A stretch of 64,000 bases of DNA from Erwinia tracheiphila (GTDB lineage: Bacteria; Pseudomonadota; Gammaproteobacteria; Enterobacterales; Enterobacteriaceae): NCBI RefSeq assembly GCF_021365465.1, contig NZ_CP089932.1, positions 1,054,001 to 1,118,000 of the forward strand, written 5' to 3'. A program made the position numbers and the translations under genes. Positions 1-9,252 of the stretch are shown one piece after another; position 1 is the stretch's first letter, and the number at the start of each line of letters is the position of its first letter. The notes beneath the pieces were generated by a model. The model ran no database searches. It was not told where the DNA came from and saw nothing but the letters and a program-made list of their open reading frames with translations.

Positions 1-280
1 GCAGGACGTGCTGCTGCCCGGCTATCCACTGCTCAGTTGATTTCATGCCACATGCGCTGCAGGCCTTTGACTTGCAGCTCTGGCAGAAGAAGCGGGAGTG
101 CGTGCAGTCCGGCGAGGCACAGCAGTAGCGGCGTACGCCCATGGCGCAGGTGCCACAGGCGAGCATGCGCTCAACGGAGAGTCGGGTCCAGTCGCTGATG
201 TTGTCGCCGTGTTTTTCGAGGTAGCGGTTCCAGCCGTCATCGACGGTGAAGAGGAGTTTGGCGGGGCGGGGGATATGCAT
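1..280 (-). CDS. IS91-family Y2 transposase, N-terminal part
   Basis: The reverse-strand frame is open from ATG at 280 to the window edge (93 residues) and begins MHIPRPAKLLFTVDDGWNRY. It contains the Cys-rich zinc-binding module of IS91 transposases (YCCASPDCTH, then FCQSCKSKACSACG). It aligns residue for residue with the start of the 404-residue transposases at 18200-19414 and 54277-55491, with scattered substitutions. The family moves by rolling-circle replication with a HUH/Y2 nuclease. The catalytic part is outside the window, so activity cannot be judged. Confidence 0.85.
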   Translation of the reverse strand, partial: MHIPRPAKLLFTVDDGWNRYLEKHGDNISDWTRLSVERMLACGTCAMGVRRYCCASPDCTHSRFFCQSCKSKACSACGMKSTEQWIAGQQHVL

Positions 281-367
281 GGTTGCAGAGTATAAAGCGG
301 AGCGCCGGTCATGCAAACACCCGAAGCTGCGCAGCAGGGCCGCTCACGCCAAAGGCGTGCTACGTTC
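1..367 (-). mobile_element. IS91-family element, terminal part (window edge)
   Basis: This is the transposase-start end of an element related to the two full copies at 18049-19954 and 54126-56032. The segment after the transposase start resembles theirs (cagagtataaag, then a GC-rich stem) and the element ends in GTTC at 364-367. It differs from the other two at many bases and lacks their accessory reading frame, so it is a diverged or deleted relative. The rest lies left of the window. Confidence 0.75.
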
Positions 368-394
368 ATTACACACACATATTGAGGTAACGAC

Positions 395-814
395 TCAGAG
401 CTGACAGACGATGCCCACGGCCACAACATCATCGTTGTTTAGCGCAAGCTTGTTTTTTTCGCCAGGCTGGTTGATTTTGTAATCAACGTCAGTATTCATG
501 TTCTTGTTGAAATAGTAAGTGGTCTCCACATCGATGTATAACCAGGTAAACATCACCCACGCCTTCAATGTCTTTGCCCTTGGTCTGGCCATAGCCAGTC
601 ATCAGGTTGTTAATCTGCGTCTGACCTTTGAAGCCAATACGCACATAAGAGGTGTCGCCGTGATGAGCGTTACCATCACTAAAAATAATGAATGCCTTTA
701 GCTTTGCTGTAGAAATCCAGTTTTTTGCCATCTTTAGCATAAATTTCAGCGGACTGTGCAGCAGCCGAAAGAGCCAGTGCTGCAATGATAATGGCCAGTA
801 GCGCTTTTCTTCAT
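395..814 (-). pseudogene. PhoE/OmpF-type porin, decayed
   Basis: The reverse strand reads a porin start (MKK at 814, signal-peptide-like residues, AEIYAKDGKKLDFY-like after frame correction) and then SDGNAHHGDTSYVRIGFKGQ. It jumps to a porin C-terminus with [27 protein letters not shown] and [14 protein letters not shown] before the stop. About 230 central residues are missing, and frameshifts split both halves. The usual terminal YQF is replaced by CQL. Divergent position next to proB matches E. coli phoE-proBA, so it is probably the phoE orthologue. No functional outer-membrane barrel can be made. Confidence 0.8.
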
Positions 815-865
815 TTTGCTATCAATTCCAAACAGGTAAATTGTTATTGTTTTTTTAAGAAAAAT

Positions 866-896
866 CTTAAAGATGTAATATATTACCGTGCGAATA
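866..896 (-). promoter_or_regulatory. possible Pho-box-like site of the porin
   Basis: Reverse-strand reading gives GTAATATATTACATCTTTAA about 60 bases upstream of the porin start. It resembles the E. coli phoE Pho box (CTGTAATATATCTTTAAC) with a small insertion. This supports the phoE assignment weakly. The gene it would control is dead. Confidence 0.3.
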
Positions 897-1052
897 TTGC
901 AGACTTATTACAATTGCGCTACCTGATAATTAACTTTTTTATAATCCCCACCAGACAGTTTTTACGCTTTTTATCCGCTGCGCCTGTTGGCTTCCGTGGA
1001 CACACCTGATACAAAGACTGCTTTATCTTTATTTACGTCACGGCAGGAAATA

Positions 1053-2156
1053 ATGAGCAGCAGCCAGACCCTGGTCGTCAAGCTGGGGACCAGCGTATTA
1101 ACAGGCGGATCGCGTCGGCTTAACCGGGCACATATCGTTGAATTGGTCCGCCAGTGTGCGCAGCAGCATGCGGCTGCGCACCGCATTGTGATCGTCACAT
1201 CCGGCGCTATAGCCGCAGGACGAGAGCATCTTGGCTACCCGGAATTGCCACCGACCATCGCCTCAAAGCAGCTGTTAGCTGCGGTGGGACAGAGCCGCTT
1301 AATCCAGCTGTGGGAGCAGCTGTTTTCCATTTACGGCATTCATATAGGTCAGATGCTACTGACGCGCGCCGATTTGGAAGATCGCGAGCGTTTTCTCAAT
1401 GCGCGGGATACGCTAAGAGCATTGCTGGATAACCATATTGTGCCAGTAATCAATGAAAATGATGCGGTGGCGACCGCAGAAATTAAGGTTGGTGATAACG
1501 ACAACCTGTCGGCGCTGGCAGCCATTCTGGCAGGTGCGGACAAACTGCTGCTGTTGACCGATCAGGCCGGTCTGTTTACCGCCGATCCTCGTAACAATCC
1601 CCAGGCAGAGCTGATTCAAAACGTTCACGGTATTGACGATGCATTGCGCGCGCTGGCAGGAGACAGCGTATCAGGGCTAGGAACGGGCGGTATGACCACC
1701 AAACTACAGGCTGCCGATGTGGCCTGCCGTGCCGGCATTGACACTATTATTGCCGCCGGAAGCCGCATCGGTGTGATTGGGGATGTGATTGCCAATGAGC
1801 CAGTGGGCACCTGTTTCCACGCGATGCAGACGCCGCTGGAAAATCGTAAGCGCTGGATTTTTGGTGCGCCGCCTGCCGGAGAAATTATCGTGGATGACGG
1901 TGCGCTTTCCGCCATTCTTGAGCGCGGCAGTTCACTTCTGCCGAAAGGGATCCGTGGAATCAGTGGAAACTTTTCCCGGGGTGAGGTGATTCGAATTCGT
2001 AGCCTTGATGGCCGTGACGTGGCGCATGGAGTATGCCGTTATAACAGCGATGCAATGCGCTTAATCGCTGGCCAGCACTCTAAGCAGATTAATGAAATTC
2101 TGGGCTATGAATACGGCCCGGTCGCGGTACATCGCGACGATATGATTGTCAGTTAA
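1053..2156 (+). CDS. proB: glutamate 5-kinase
   Basis: ProB phosphorylates L-glutamate to glutamyl-5-phosphate, the first step of proline synthesis in the cytosol. The 367-residue product is the normal enterobacterial length and is nearly collinear with E. coli ProB. An amino-acid kinase domain ([12 protein letters not shown] near the start, [30 protein letters not shown]) is followed by a C-terminal PUA domain (from about residue 275, FSRGEVIRI). I chose ATG 1053 rather than the upstream in-frame ATG 987 because [12 protein letters not shown] matches the family start and AGGAAAT lies just before it. A TATAAT at 940-945 may be the promoter -10. It is followed 12 bases later by proA. Intact. 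Confidence 0.97.
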   Translation: MSSSQTLVVKLGTSVLTGGSRRLNRAHIVELVRQCAQQHAAAHRIVIVTSGAIAAGREHLGYPELPPTIASKQLLAAVGQSRLIQLWEQLFSIYGIHIGQMLLTRADLEDRERFLNARDTLRALLDNHIVPVINENDAVATAEIKVGDNDNLSALAAILAGADKLLLLTDQAGLFTADPRNNPQAELIQNVHGIDDALRALAGDSVSGLGTGGMTTKLQAADVACRAGIDTIIAAGSRIGVIGDVIANEPVGTCFHAMQTPLENRKRWIFGAPPAGEIIVDDGALSAILERGSSLLPKGIRGISGNFSRGEVIRIRSLDGRDVAHGVCRYNSDAMRLIAGQHSKQINEILGYEYGPVAVHRDDMIVS

Positions 2157-2168
2157 GGAGCCGGGCAC

Positions 2169-3425
2169 ATGATGCTTGAAGAAATGGGAAAAGCGGCAAA
2201 GGCGGCGGCGTATCAGCTGGCGGTACTTTCTGCTGCGCAAAAAAATCAGGTGTTGTTGACGATAGCCGATCAACTTGAAGTGCAGAGTGCGGAAATCCTA
2301 GCAGCAAATGAACGTGACCTGACCGATGCCCGTCAAAATGGCCTGAGTGAGGCACTCCTGGATCGTCTGATGCTCAACCCGGTTCGGCTAAAAGGCATTG
2401 CGGATGATGTGCGTAAGGTCTGTCAACTGTCCGACCCGGTGGGCGGCGTGATGGATGGGGGGGTGCTGGACAGTGGCCTGCGTATTGAGCGTCGCCGCGT
2501 GCCCTTGGGCGTGGTTGGCGTGATTTATGAAGCGCGCCCTAACGTTACTGTGGATGTTGCATCGCTGTGCCTGAAAACCGGTAATGCGGTCATTCTGCGC
2601 GGCGGCAAAGAGACCTGTCGCACCAACAGCGCGATGGTCAGGGTGATCCAGCATGCACTGAAACAGCATGGACTGCCTGCCGCTGCCGTTCATGCTATTG
2701 AAAGTCCTGACCGTGAGCTGGTCAACCAGCTACTTAAGCTGGACCGCTATGTGGATATGCTGATTCCACGCGGCGGGGCGGGTCTTCATAAGCTCTGCCG
2801 GGAGCAGTCGACCATCCCGGTGATCACTGGCGGTATTGGCATCTGTCACACCTTTGTTGACGTTAATGTCGATGCTGAAGCGGCGCTGAACGTGATTGTT
2901 AATGCAAAAAAACAGCGCCCGAGTGCCTGCAACTCACTGGAAACCCTGTTAGTACACGCAGCAATTGCCGATCACTTTCTTCCTGCATTCAGCCAGAGAA
3001 TGCAACAGGAAGGTATCAGACTGCATGCCGATCCTCGTGCCTTTGCGCAGTTACAGCATGGCCCGGCAGAAGTCAACGCAGTCACGGATGCACAATACCG
3101 GGACGAATGGCTGTCGCTGGATCTGAACATTAAGCTGGTCGATTCACTTGATGAAGCTATCGCGCATATTCGTGAATATGGCACGCAGCATTCCGATGCC
3201 ATTCTTACCTGCAGCATTCACAACTCAGAGCGTTTTGTGAACGAGGTCGATTCTTCTGCCGTTTATGTTAATGCCAGTACACGTTTTACGGATGGTGCAC
3301 AGTTTGGTCTTGGTGCGGAAGTGGCGGTCAGTACCCAGAAATTACATGCGCGTGGGCCGATGGGGCTGGAGGCGCTGACCACTTACAAATGGGTGGCCTT
3401 CGGTAACGATACCGTCCGTAGTTGA
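2169..3425 (+). CDS. proA: gamma-glutamyl phosphate reductase
   Basis: ProA reduces glutamyl-5-phosphate with NADPH to glutamate semialdehyde, the second proline-synthesis step, and forms an operon with proB 12 bases upstream. The 418-residue product is standard length for this aldehyde-dehydrogenase-superfamily enzyme. The nucleotide-binding stretch [17 protein letters not shown], the ILRGGKE loop and the catalytic cysteine in [12 protein letters not shown] are present. The C-terminus carries the conserved [21 protein letters not shown]. Two ATG codons open the frame (2169 and 2172); either gives a normal start. Intact. Confidence 0.97.
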   Translation: MMLEEMGKAAKAAAYQLAVLSAAQKNQVLLTIADQLEVQSAEILAANERDLTDARQNGLSEALLDRLMLNPVRLKGIADDVRKVCQLSDPVGGVMDGGVLDSGLRIERRRVPLGVVGVIYEARPNVTVDVASLCLKTGNAVILRGGKETCRTNSAMVRVIQHALKQHGLPAAAVHAIESPDRELVNQLLKLDRYVDMLIPRGGAGLHKLCREQSTIPVITGGIGICHTFVDVNVDAEAALNVIVNAKKQRPSACNSLETLLVHAAIADHFLPAFSQRMQQEGIRLHADPRAFAQLQHGPAEVNAVTDAQYRDEWLSLDLNIKLVDSLDEAIAHIREYGTQHSDAILTCSIHNSERFVNEVDSSAVYVNASTRFTDGAQFGLGAEVAVSTQKLHARGPMGLEALTTYKWVAFGNDTVRS

Positions 3426-3508
3426 GCATTTTAACCTAATGCCACAGGACGTAGCTCTGGCCCGTCAGAAAAGTAACGGCACTCCGCAGTGTCAAAAGGA
3501 ACGTCCTG

Positions 3509-3690
3509 ATGGTCTCGCTTTCTCAATTGCTGCCCTTTGCTGCGGTTGCATTGGGCATGGTACTCACGCCCGGCCCCAATATGATCTACCTGATCTCACG
3601 TTCAATTTGTCAGGGATGTAAGGCGGGATAGATCTCACTGGCAGGCATCGCCCTAGGATTTATTTTCTATATGCTTTGTGCCGCCACGGG
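3509..3690 (+). pseudogene. LysE/RhtB-family amino-acid exporter, fragment
   Basis: Behind an AAAGGA at 3495-3500 the frame reads MVSLSQLLPFAAVALGMVLT and then PGPNMIYLISRSICQG, the hallmark start of LysE/RhtB exporters. An in-frame TAG at 3629-3631 interrupts it, after which ISLAGIALGFIFYMLCAA continues the family. Homology ends at about 3690, where phage HNH nuclease sequence begins. Only the first two of the usual six membrane helices remain of a protein normally near 205 residues. Confidence 0.8.
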
Positions 3691-4036
3691 TAATCGCCCC
3701 TGCCGCTATCGTGGCTGCGCTGCGGTAACAAACGATGGTAGTGGTCATTGCACAGCTTACCGTCAACTGCATGCTGGCGACGGTTGGAAGCGGTATCAGC
3801 CTGGCAAGAGCAGGCACGAACGTGGTTATGTTCGGCATTGGGAAATACGCCGGGAAAGAATACTCAGGCGTGATGGCTATTTGTGCCAGAACTGCAGGCG
3901 TAACGATACAGGCATGCCAGCAGCCGAGGTGGACCATATTATCCCTAAGTATCAGGGTGGGACGAATGATGACTCAAATCTTGAGGGAATCTGTAAGGCG
4001 TGCCACAGGGCAAAGACACCGAGAGAAAGACGATAA
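3671..4036 (+). CDS. phage-type HNH endonuclease, N-terminus fused to exporter debris
   Basis: From about residue 8 the product matches the small HNH nucleases found beside phage terminase genes. It has RYRGCAAVTNDGSGHC, then GWKRYQPGKSRHERGY, then the nuclease core with CQNC, AEVDHIIPKYQGGTND and NLEGICKACHRAKT, giving paired Cys zinc ligands and the His-Asn-His core. The first seven residues come from the exporter remnant, so the native start was lost at the junction and translation here is uncertain. No phage structural gene follows, so this is an isolated prophage scrap. Family call firm, function in this state doubtful. Confidence 0.65.
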   Translation: MLCAATGNRPCRYRGCAAVTNDGSGHCTAYRQLHAGDGWKRYQPGKSRHERGYVRHWEIRRERILRRDGYLCQNCRRNDTGMPAAEVDHIIPKYQGGTNDDSNLEGICKACHRAKTPRERR

Positions 4037-4524
4037 CAGATGAAACTGAACCGGACGGTGGATGCTGGCGATCTTTTCAAATGGCTATCAGACTGTCCAG
4101 CCCGAACGTATTTAGTTTCTTCATATCTATACCATCGGAAAAGATGTCAGCACGAAATAAGGTTTCCCGTGCCAGTATGCAAATTTCAGGGCCACACTGG
4201 CCCTATAACAATCTTTAACGTCTCCACTCCCTGTTAATGGCTGCGATCTCGCTGTCGAAAACTGTGTACATGGAAAGGACTGTTGATGTCATCAATAATA
4301 AGATTCTGAAAATTAAAGAGAAACTGCTGCTGCGCGTGCCCTTGTCAGGCTGGCGGTACATCAATCTGACAGGCAATTATATCTGGAAAAGCAACTGGAT
4401 ACCGGCTTCCGCTAGATTTCGTCGTCTGAGACCAGCTAATGTCGAAAAGTCAAAAATAGCTTTAACGTACAATGACTTTCGATATCCAAACGGACTCCAT
4501 AAAGCGCCACCTTCACTGCAGATG
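4037..4524. other. no convincing gene
   Basis: Short overlapping frames occur here (for example at 4040-4237 and 4237-4599), but none has recognisable family features or a clear ribosome binding site. The stretch probably continues the prophage or deletion debris left of the fumarase gene. Confidence 0.4.
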
Positions 4525-4545
4525 AAAAGGGCGCAGTATGCGCCC
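4525..4545 (-). terminator. rho-independent terminator of the fumarase operon
   Basis: On the reverse strand GGGCGCATACTGCGCCC forms a hairpin with a 6-bp GC-rich stem followed by TTTT. It lies about 20 bases beyond the fumarase stop, in the right orientation. Confidence 0.75.
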
Positions 4546-4564
4546 GTTGCCTATTTTTTGCTGA

Positions 4565-6211
4565 CTATTTCAGGCAGCTGCTGCACTGACCACTTTTAAT
4601 CTGCTGGAAAAAGTCATTTCCCTTATCATCCACCAGAATAAACGCCGGGAAGTCTTCCACCTCAATTTTCCAGATTGCCTCCATACCCAGCTCTGGATAT
4701 TCAACGCATTCAAGACGCTTAATACTTTGCTGTGCCAGCACAGCTGCCGGGCCGCCGATACTACCAAGGTAAAAACCGCCGTGTTTATGGCAGGCGTCCG
4801 TCACCTGCTGGCTGCGGTTGCCTTTAGCCAGCATAATCATACTGCCTCCATGTGACTGAAGGAGGTTGACGTAAGAATCCATGCGTCCGGCGGTTGTCGG
4901 GCCAAGAGAACCGGAAGCGTAGCCTTCAGGGGTTTTTGCCGGTCCGGCATAGTAAATAGGGTGATCCTTCACGTACTGTGGCAGGTTTTCACCATTGTCG
5001 ATGCGTTCTTTCAGTTTGGCGTGAGCGATATCACGGGCCACGATAATCGTGCCACTCAGCGACAGGCGGGTTGATACCGGGAAGTCGGAAAGCTGGGCCA
5101 GAATCTCCTTCATCGGGCGATTCAGATTGACCCTGACCGCTTCGCCTTCACCGGTCTGACGGAGATTTCCAGGAATAAATTTGCCGGGATTATCTTCCAG
5201 CTTCTCAATCCAGATACCCTCACGATTGATTTTCGCTTTAATATTGCGGTCGGCAGAGCAAGACACGCCCATTCCGACCGGGCAGGATGCGCCGTGGCGA
5301 GGCAAACGTACCACCCGAATATCATGTGCAAAATATTTGCCGCCAAACTGCGCTCCCAGTCCCAGCTTTTGTGCTTCTTTCAGTAATTCCTGCTCCAGTT
5401 GAACATCCCGAAACGCCTGGCCGTGTTCATTCCCTTCACAGGGTAAATTGTCATAATAGTGAGTGGAGGCGAGCTTAACCGTTTTCAGCGTGGCTTCCGC
5501 AGAGGTACCGCCAATAACAAAGGCAACATGGTATGGAGGGCAGGCCGCGGTACCGAGCGTGCGCATTTTATCAACCAGATAAGCCTGTAGCTTTCCGGGA
5601 GAAAGCAGCGCTTTGGTTTCCTGATACAGATAGGTTTTGTTAGCCGAACCACCGCCCTTGGCGACACAGAGAAACTTATACTCCTCACCGTCCACGCTAT
5701 ACAGGTCGATCTGGGCAGGCAAATTGGTGCCTGTATTCACCTCTTTGTACATATCAAGCGCGGCGTTTTGTGAATAGCGCAGATTATCCTCGATATAAGT
5801 GTTGTAAACACCTTGCGACAGCGCTGCTTCGTCACCGCCGCCTGTCCAGACACGCTGGCCTTTCTTACCCATAATGATTGCGGTGCCGGTGTCCTGACAG
5901 GTTGGCAAAATGCCTTTTGCGGCAATTTCAGAGTTACGGAGAAATTGTAGCGCGACATATTTGTCGTTTTCGCTGGCCTCCGGGTCATCCAGAATATCAG
6001 CCACCTGCTGTTGATGGCCCGGGCGCAACATAAAAGAAGCGTCGTGAAACGCCTGCTTTGCTAACAGCGTCAGCGCTTCTGGTGCCACTTTCAGCACGGG
6101 GTGCCCCTCGAATTCCGCGACTGAAACATGATCGCGCGTGAGCAGATAGTACTCAGTATCGTCGTGCGTTAGGGGAAAGGGATCTTGGTAATGAAAAGGC
6201 TTATTTGACAT
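4565..6211 (-). CDS. class I fumarate hydratase (FumA/FumB type)
   Basis: This enzyme interconverts fumarate and L-malate with an oxygen-sensitive [4Fe-4S] cluster. The 548-residue length equals E. coli FumA/FumB. Three likely cluster cysteines are visible, at residue 105 ([11 protein letters not shown]), in [12 protein letters not shown] near 224 and in [14 protein letters not shown] near 318. The C-terminal beta domain is complete ([24 protein letters not shown]). It lies 54 bases downstream of the DASS carrier and probably shares its transcript. Next to a fumarate-reductase-like locus and an FNR box, a FumB-like anaerobic role (malate to fumarate for respiration) is more likely than a TCA-cycle role, but sequence alone cannot separate FumA from FumB. 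Confidence 0.93.
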   Translation of the reverse strand: MSNKPFHYQDPFPLTHDDTEYYLLTRDHVSVAEFEGHPVLKVAPEALTLLAKQAFHDASFMLRPGHQQQVADILDDPEASENDKYVALQFLRNSEIAAKGILPTCQDTGTAIIMGKKGQRVWTGGGDEAALSQGVYNTYIEDNLRYSQNAALDMYKEVNTGTNLPAQIDLYSVDGEEYKFLCVAKGGGSANKTYLYQETKALLSPGKLQAYLVDKMRTLGTAACPPYHVAFVIGGTSAEATLKTVKLASTHYYDNLPCEGNEHGQAFRDVQLEQELLKEAQKLGLGAQFGGKYFAHDIRVVRLPRHGASCPVGMGVSCSADRNIKAKINREGIWIEKLEDNPGKFIPGNLRQTGEGEAVRVNLNRPMKEILAQLSDFPVSTRLSLSGTIIVARDIAHAKLKERIDNGENLPQYVKDHPIYYAGPAKTPEGYASGSLGPTTAGRMDSYVNLLQSHGGSMIMLAKGNRSQQVTDACHKHGGFYLGSIGGPAAVLAQQSIKRLECVEYPELGMEAIWKIEVEDFPAFILVDDKGNDFFQQIKSGQCSSCLK

Positions 6212-6265
6212 CGCTCGCTACTCCTAAAATGTCACCGCCGGAGGGCTCTATCAGGCGGTTTCTTA

Positions 6266-7774
6266 TCAGAACATCATTGCCATCCAGGGGTAACCAATCA
6301 CCAGCAGGGCGACAAGGAAAATGCCCCCGAAGATAGTACCCAGCCGCCAGTAGTCTCTGGTCGGCAGATAGCCACTGCCATAGTATATAGGGCTTGGGCC
6401 AGTGCCGTACGGTGTAATGATCCCCATGATACCAAGCGAAGTCACCATCAGCAGGCAAAATACCTGCATATTCATACCAGGAATGTTTGAAGCAATGGTT
6501 AGCATAGCGGGCAGGAGTGCGGTGGTGTGCGCGGTGGTGCTGGCGAACAAATAGTGCAACAGATAAAAAGCCAGAAGCAGGACGATGGTTGCCGTGCCGG
6601 GAGAAATACCCTGCATCATTGCACCACCTTCTTTACCCAGCCAGGCAATAAATCCCGTTGAGGACAGCCCATGCGCCAATGCGACCAGTGTGGCAAACCA
6701 GGCGAAGGTGTTCCAGGCGGCTTTGTTCCCGGTAATATCATTCCATTCCAGTACGCCGGTCCACAGCATCAGTACAATCACCAAAAGTGCAGCCAGAGCA
6801 GGCTCAATAAAGCTCGTGGCAAAAATCCACATCAGCAGTGCAGCACAGACAAATACCAGCAGCAGCATTTCATTGCGCGACATTTTGCCGAGTTTTTTCA
6901 GCTCCCGGCTGGCCCACTGCGGCACATTGTCATTGATTTTTACTTCGGGTGGATACAGCCAGTAAACCAGCAGCGGCATGGTCAGAATGAGTAACAGGCC
7001 CAGCGGCAGAAAGGCGATAAACCAGGTGCCCCAGGAAAGTGTGATGCCCGTGATACTTTTCACCAGGGCCAGGGCCAGCAGGTTAGGTGCCAGTGCAGAC
7101 AGGAACATGGAACTGGTGATACAGGCCGCCGTGATGGCTACCCACATCAAATACGAACCAATTCTGCGCGCGCTGGGATCGTTGGGTCTGGAATCGTACA
7201 GTGGGGGCAGGTTGGAGATGATGGGGAAGATTGTTCCGCCGCTGCGCGCCGTATTCGAAGGAGTGAAAGGGGCTAACAGAAGATCGGCCAGTGTAATGGC
7301 ATAGCCAAGCGTCAGGCTACGACGACCAAGGTATTTGACCAGAATCAACGCCAGACGGCGGCCAAGCTGGGTTTTGTCGTACCCTGCGGCAAACATAAAG
7401 GCCCCGAAGATCAGCCACACAGTAGCATTGCCAAATCCGCTCACCGCCCACTTAAACGACTGGCCTGCCAGTTTAAATGTGGGATCTGCCAGCTGCTCGG
7501 GGCTAAATAACAACCACTGGCTGCCCAGGGCAATCACCACCACGGCGGTGAGACCAATCACCGCACCCGGCAGTGGTTCGAAAATCAGTCCGACGATAAC
7601 CCCAATGAAAACGGCGAAAAAATGCCATGCGTGAGGCTCGAGTCCCTCGGGAACCGGCACACCCAGCAACAACAGTGTGATGACGACAGGAAGGGCCATC
7701 ATCAGACGGTTTTTCGTGCCATCCTGTATTTTTCCCGCTTTTTTCAGCGGCAGTGAAAGCGATTTATCAGTCAT
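6266..7774 (-). CDS. DASS-family anion/dicarboxylate transporter (CitT/TtdT-like)
   Basis: A 502-residue inner-membrane carrier of the divalent anion:sodium symporter family, to which the CitT and TtdT antiporters belong. Many hydrophobic helices are visible. The family hairpin motifs appear as FTPSNTARSGGTIFPII near residue 175 and as FASTTAHTTALLPAML near 425. The C-terminal GIITPYGTGPSPIYYGSGYL is typical of the dicarboxylate group. It is first in a two-gene operon with fumarase and is divergent from the flavoprotein at 8461. Context suggests import of malate or fumarate, or exchange with succinate, during anaerobic growth. The exact substrate is inferred. Intact. Confidence 0.9.
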   Translation of the reverse strand: MTDKSLSLPLKKAGKIQDGTKNRLMMALPVVITLLLLGVPVPEGLEPHAWHFFAVFIGVIVGLIFEPLPGAVIGLTAVVVIALGSQWLLFSPEQLADPTFKLAGQSFKWAVSGFGNATVWLIFGAFMFAAGYDKTQLGRRLALILVKYLGRRSLTLGYAITLADLLLAPFTPSNTARSGGTIFPIISNLPPLYDSRPNDPSARRIGSYLMWVAITAACITSSMFLSALAPNLLALALVKSITGITLSWGTWFIAFLPLGLLLILTMPLLVYWLYPPEVKINDNVPQWASRELKKLGKMSRNEMLLLVFVCAALLMWIFATSFIEPALAALLVIVLMLWTGVLEWNDITGNKAAWNTFAWFATLVALAHGLSSTGFIAWLGKEGGAMMQGISPGTATIVLLLAFYLLHYLFASTTAHTTALLPAMLTIASNIPGMNMQVFCLLMVTSLGIMGIITPYGTGPSPIYYGSGYLPTRDYWRLGTIFGGIFLVALLVIGYPWMAMMF

Positions 7775-8460
7775 AGTACAAGCCTGCCAGTAGTATTAAT
7801 ATTCGATTCAGCCGCTTATTTTTTACCTGCGGTTATTGGCAATACAATTAAAGTCTTCTGTCACTTTAATTCGGTCATTTATTTAACTGCCTGCCCGTTA
7901 ATTTTATCCAGGATCAGGATTTACCCAGTACAAAAGTGACCTATCTTGCTTTTTATTAACAGTGAATAAGCACATCGCGGTGAGTGAAATTAACTGAATA
8001 GTTATATTTTGCGCTTTTCGATAGGGTGATACTTGATCAAGATCAAGTAATTACCTTTGATTATTTTTTGAAAGATAAATAAAACACCTCCCCTGTCTGG
8101 TTGATTGATATTTTCGTTTTGTTAAATTAAATGGTGATGATTGTTATTGATTAGGGTTTTTCATGTTTTTTATAAGCTTATTATGATGATTTTTTTTGAT
8201 ATTTAACTACTTTATTTTTGTTAATTAAGTGTCAAATTAATATTTTATTCATATTTAGCTGCGTTATTTTTTGATTCAGTATGAATTTCATTGCTGATGT
8301 ATAACGCAATTGCATAATTCGATAGTTTAATTACTAATGTAATTACTTTAGTAATTAGAAACAGGAATATATTAGTGCTATGCCATCGATACACAACTAA
8401 AAATAACAATTACGTTAGCAGATAAATTCTGATTTTCTTAAACGTCCGGAGTTGACCATT
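7775..8460. promoter_or_regulatory. AT-rich divergent control region of the fumarate locus
   Basis: About 690 bases without a credible gene separate the DASS carrier (reverse) from the flavoprotein (forward). The stretch is very AT-rich, which is unusual beside its neighbours, and contains a perfect FNR palindrome at 8033-8046. It probably drives both transcripts under oxygen control. Confidence 0.6.
8033..8046. promoter_or_regulatory. FNR box (perfect consensus)
   Basis: TTGATCAAGATCAA matches the FNR consensus TTGAT-N4-ATCAA at every fixed base. It lies 258 bases upstream of the DASS start and 414 upstream of the flavoprotein start. An oxygen-sensing activator is expected for fumarase, dicarboxylate carrier and fumarate reductase genes. 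CRP could also bind, but the TTGAT half-sites favour FNR. Confidence 0.75.
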
Positions 8461-8554
8461 ATGAGAAATAATTTGCGTATCTTCAGCCTATTCAATTTAC
8501 CGGTCGTGACGCAGACTTGCTGATTACGTATGCTTTGCGCTTTGGAGGTAACAT

Positions 8555-8830
8555 ATGGCTAAAGTTGATGTCGTCTGCCCTCAGTGCAATGAAACTCATG
8601 CTGTACGATGTAACGGACATTCAGCATCCGGTGCCCAACGTTACATCTGCAAGCATTGTTCAAAGACCTTTCAGCTCAACTTTAGCTACTCCGGTGCCAA
8701 ACCAGACACACACCAGACCATTGTTAATATGGCCATGAATGGTTACGGATGTCGCGATACCGCACGGGTTCTCGGTATCAGCCTCAATACGGTTCTGCGG
8801 CACGTAAAAAAATTTCGCCAAAGCAGGTAG
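8555..8830 (+). CDS. insA: IS1 InsA
   Basis: The 91-residue protein has the zinc-finger start VDVVCPQC and CKHCSKTF, then a helix-turn-helix (DTARVLGISLNTVLRHVKK). InsA alone binds the IS ends and represses transposition. A run of seven A's before its end (gtaaaaaaattt) is the slippery site at which ribosomes shift -1 to make the InsAB' transposase. Confidence 0.9.
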   Translation: MAKVDVVCPQCNETHAVRCNGHSASGAQRYICKHCSKTFQLNFSYSGAKPDTHQTIVNMAMNGYGCRDTARVLGISLNTVLRHVKKFRQSR

Positions 8831-9252
8831 CTGAGAATATCGACCCCGAAACGGAGGTTGTTATCTGCTGTGAAGCCGGTGAACAATGGTCTTACGTGCG
8901 GTGTAAAAGCAATCCCCGGTGGTTGTTCTATGCTTATGACCGTATCCGCAAACGTGCTCTGGCCCACGTCTTCGGCCCGAGAAATGCCCCGACCCTGCGA
9001 CGATTGCTGGCCCTGTTAAGCAAATTTAACCTTGCCTTTTATATGACAGATGCCTGGCCGGTTTATAAAGTTCTGTTAAGTGCAACAGGCCACGTGGTGA
9101 GCAAGAAATATACCCAACGGACAGAACGGCATAATCTTAATCTTCGCACACATATCAAACGACTGACCCGCAGAACAATTTGCTTTTCGAAGTCAGAGGA
9201 AATGCACGATAAGATCATCGGTTGGTATCTTACTCTTCATCATTATCAATAA
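8749..9252 (+). CDS. insB: IS1 InsB' part of the frameshifted transposase
   Basis: The frame continues InsA after a -1 shift at about 8815, reading ISPKQVAENIDPETEVVICC onward. It holds the DDE-type catalytic region of IS1 transposase (ETEVVICCEAGEQWSYV, YMTDAWPVYK) and the C-terminal SEEMHDKIIGWYL. Residues upstream of the shift site in this frame are not part of the natural product. Intact, so this copy may be mobile. Confidence 0.88.
   Translation: MSRYRTGSRYQPQYGSAARKKISPKQVAENIDPETEVVICCEAGEQWSYVRCKSNPRWLFYAYDRIRKRALAHVFGPRNAPTLRRLLALLSKFNLAFYMTDAWPVYKVLLSATGHVVSKKYTQRTERHNLNLRTHIKRLTRRTICFSKSEEMHDKIIGWYLTLHHYQ

Noticed and set aside
4237..4599. 120-codon forward frame left of fumarase
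   Set aside because: It crosses the fumarase terminator and overlaps the fumarase 3' end; no homology recognised.
8141..8420. Possible small RNA or extra promoter signals in the AT-rich gap before the flavoprotein
   Set aside because: Low-complexity A/T sequence gives many chance -10-like matches; nothing beyond the FNR box is distinct.
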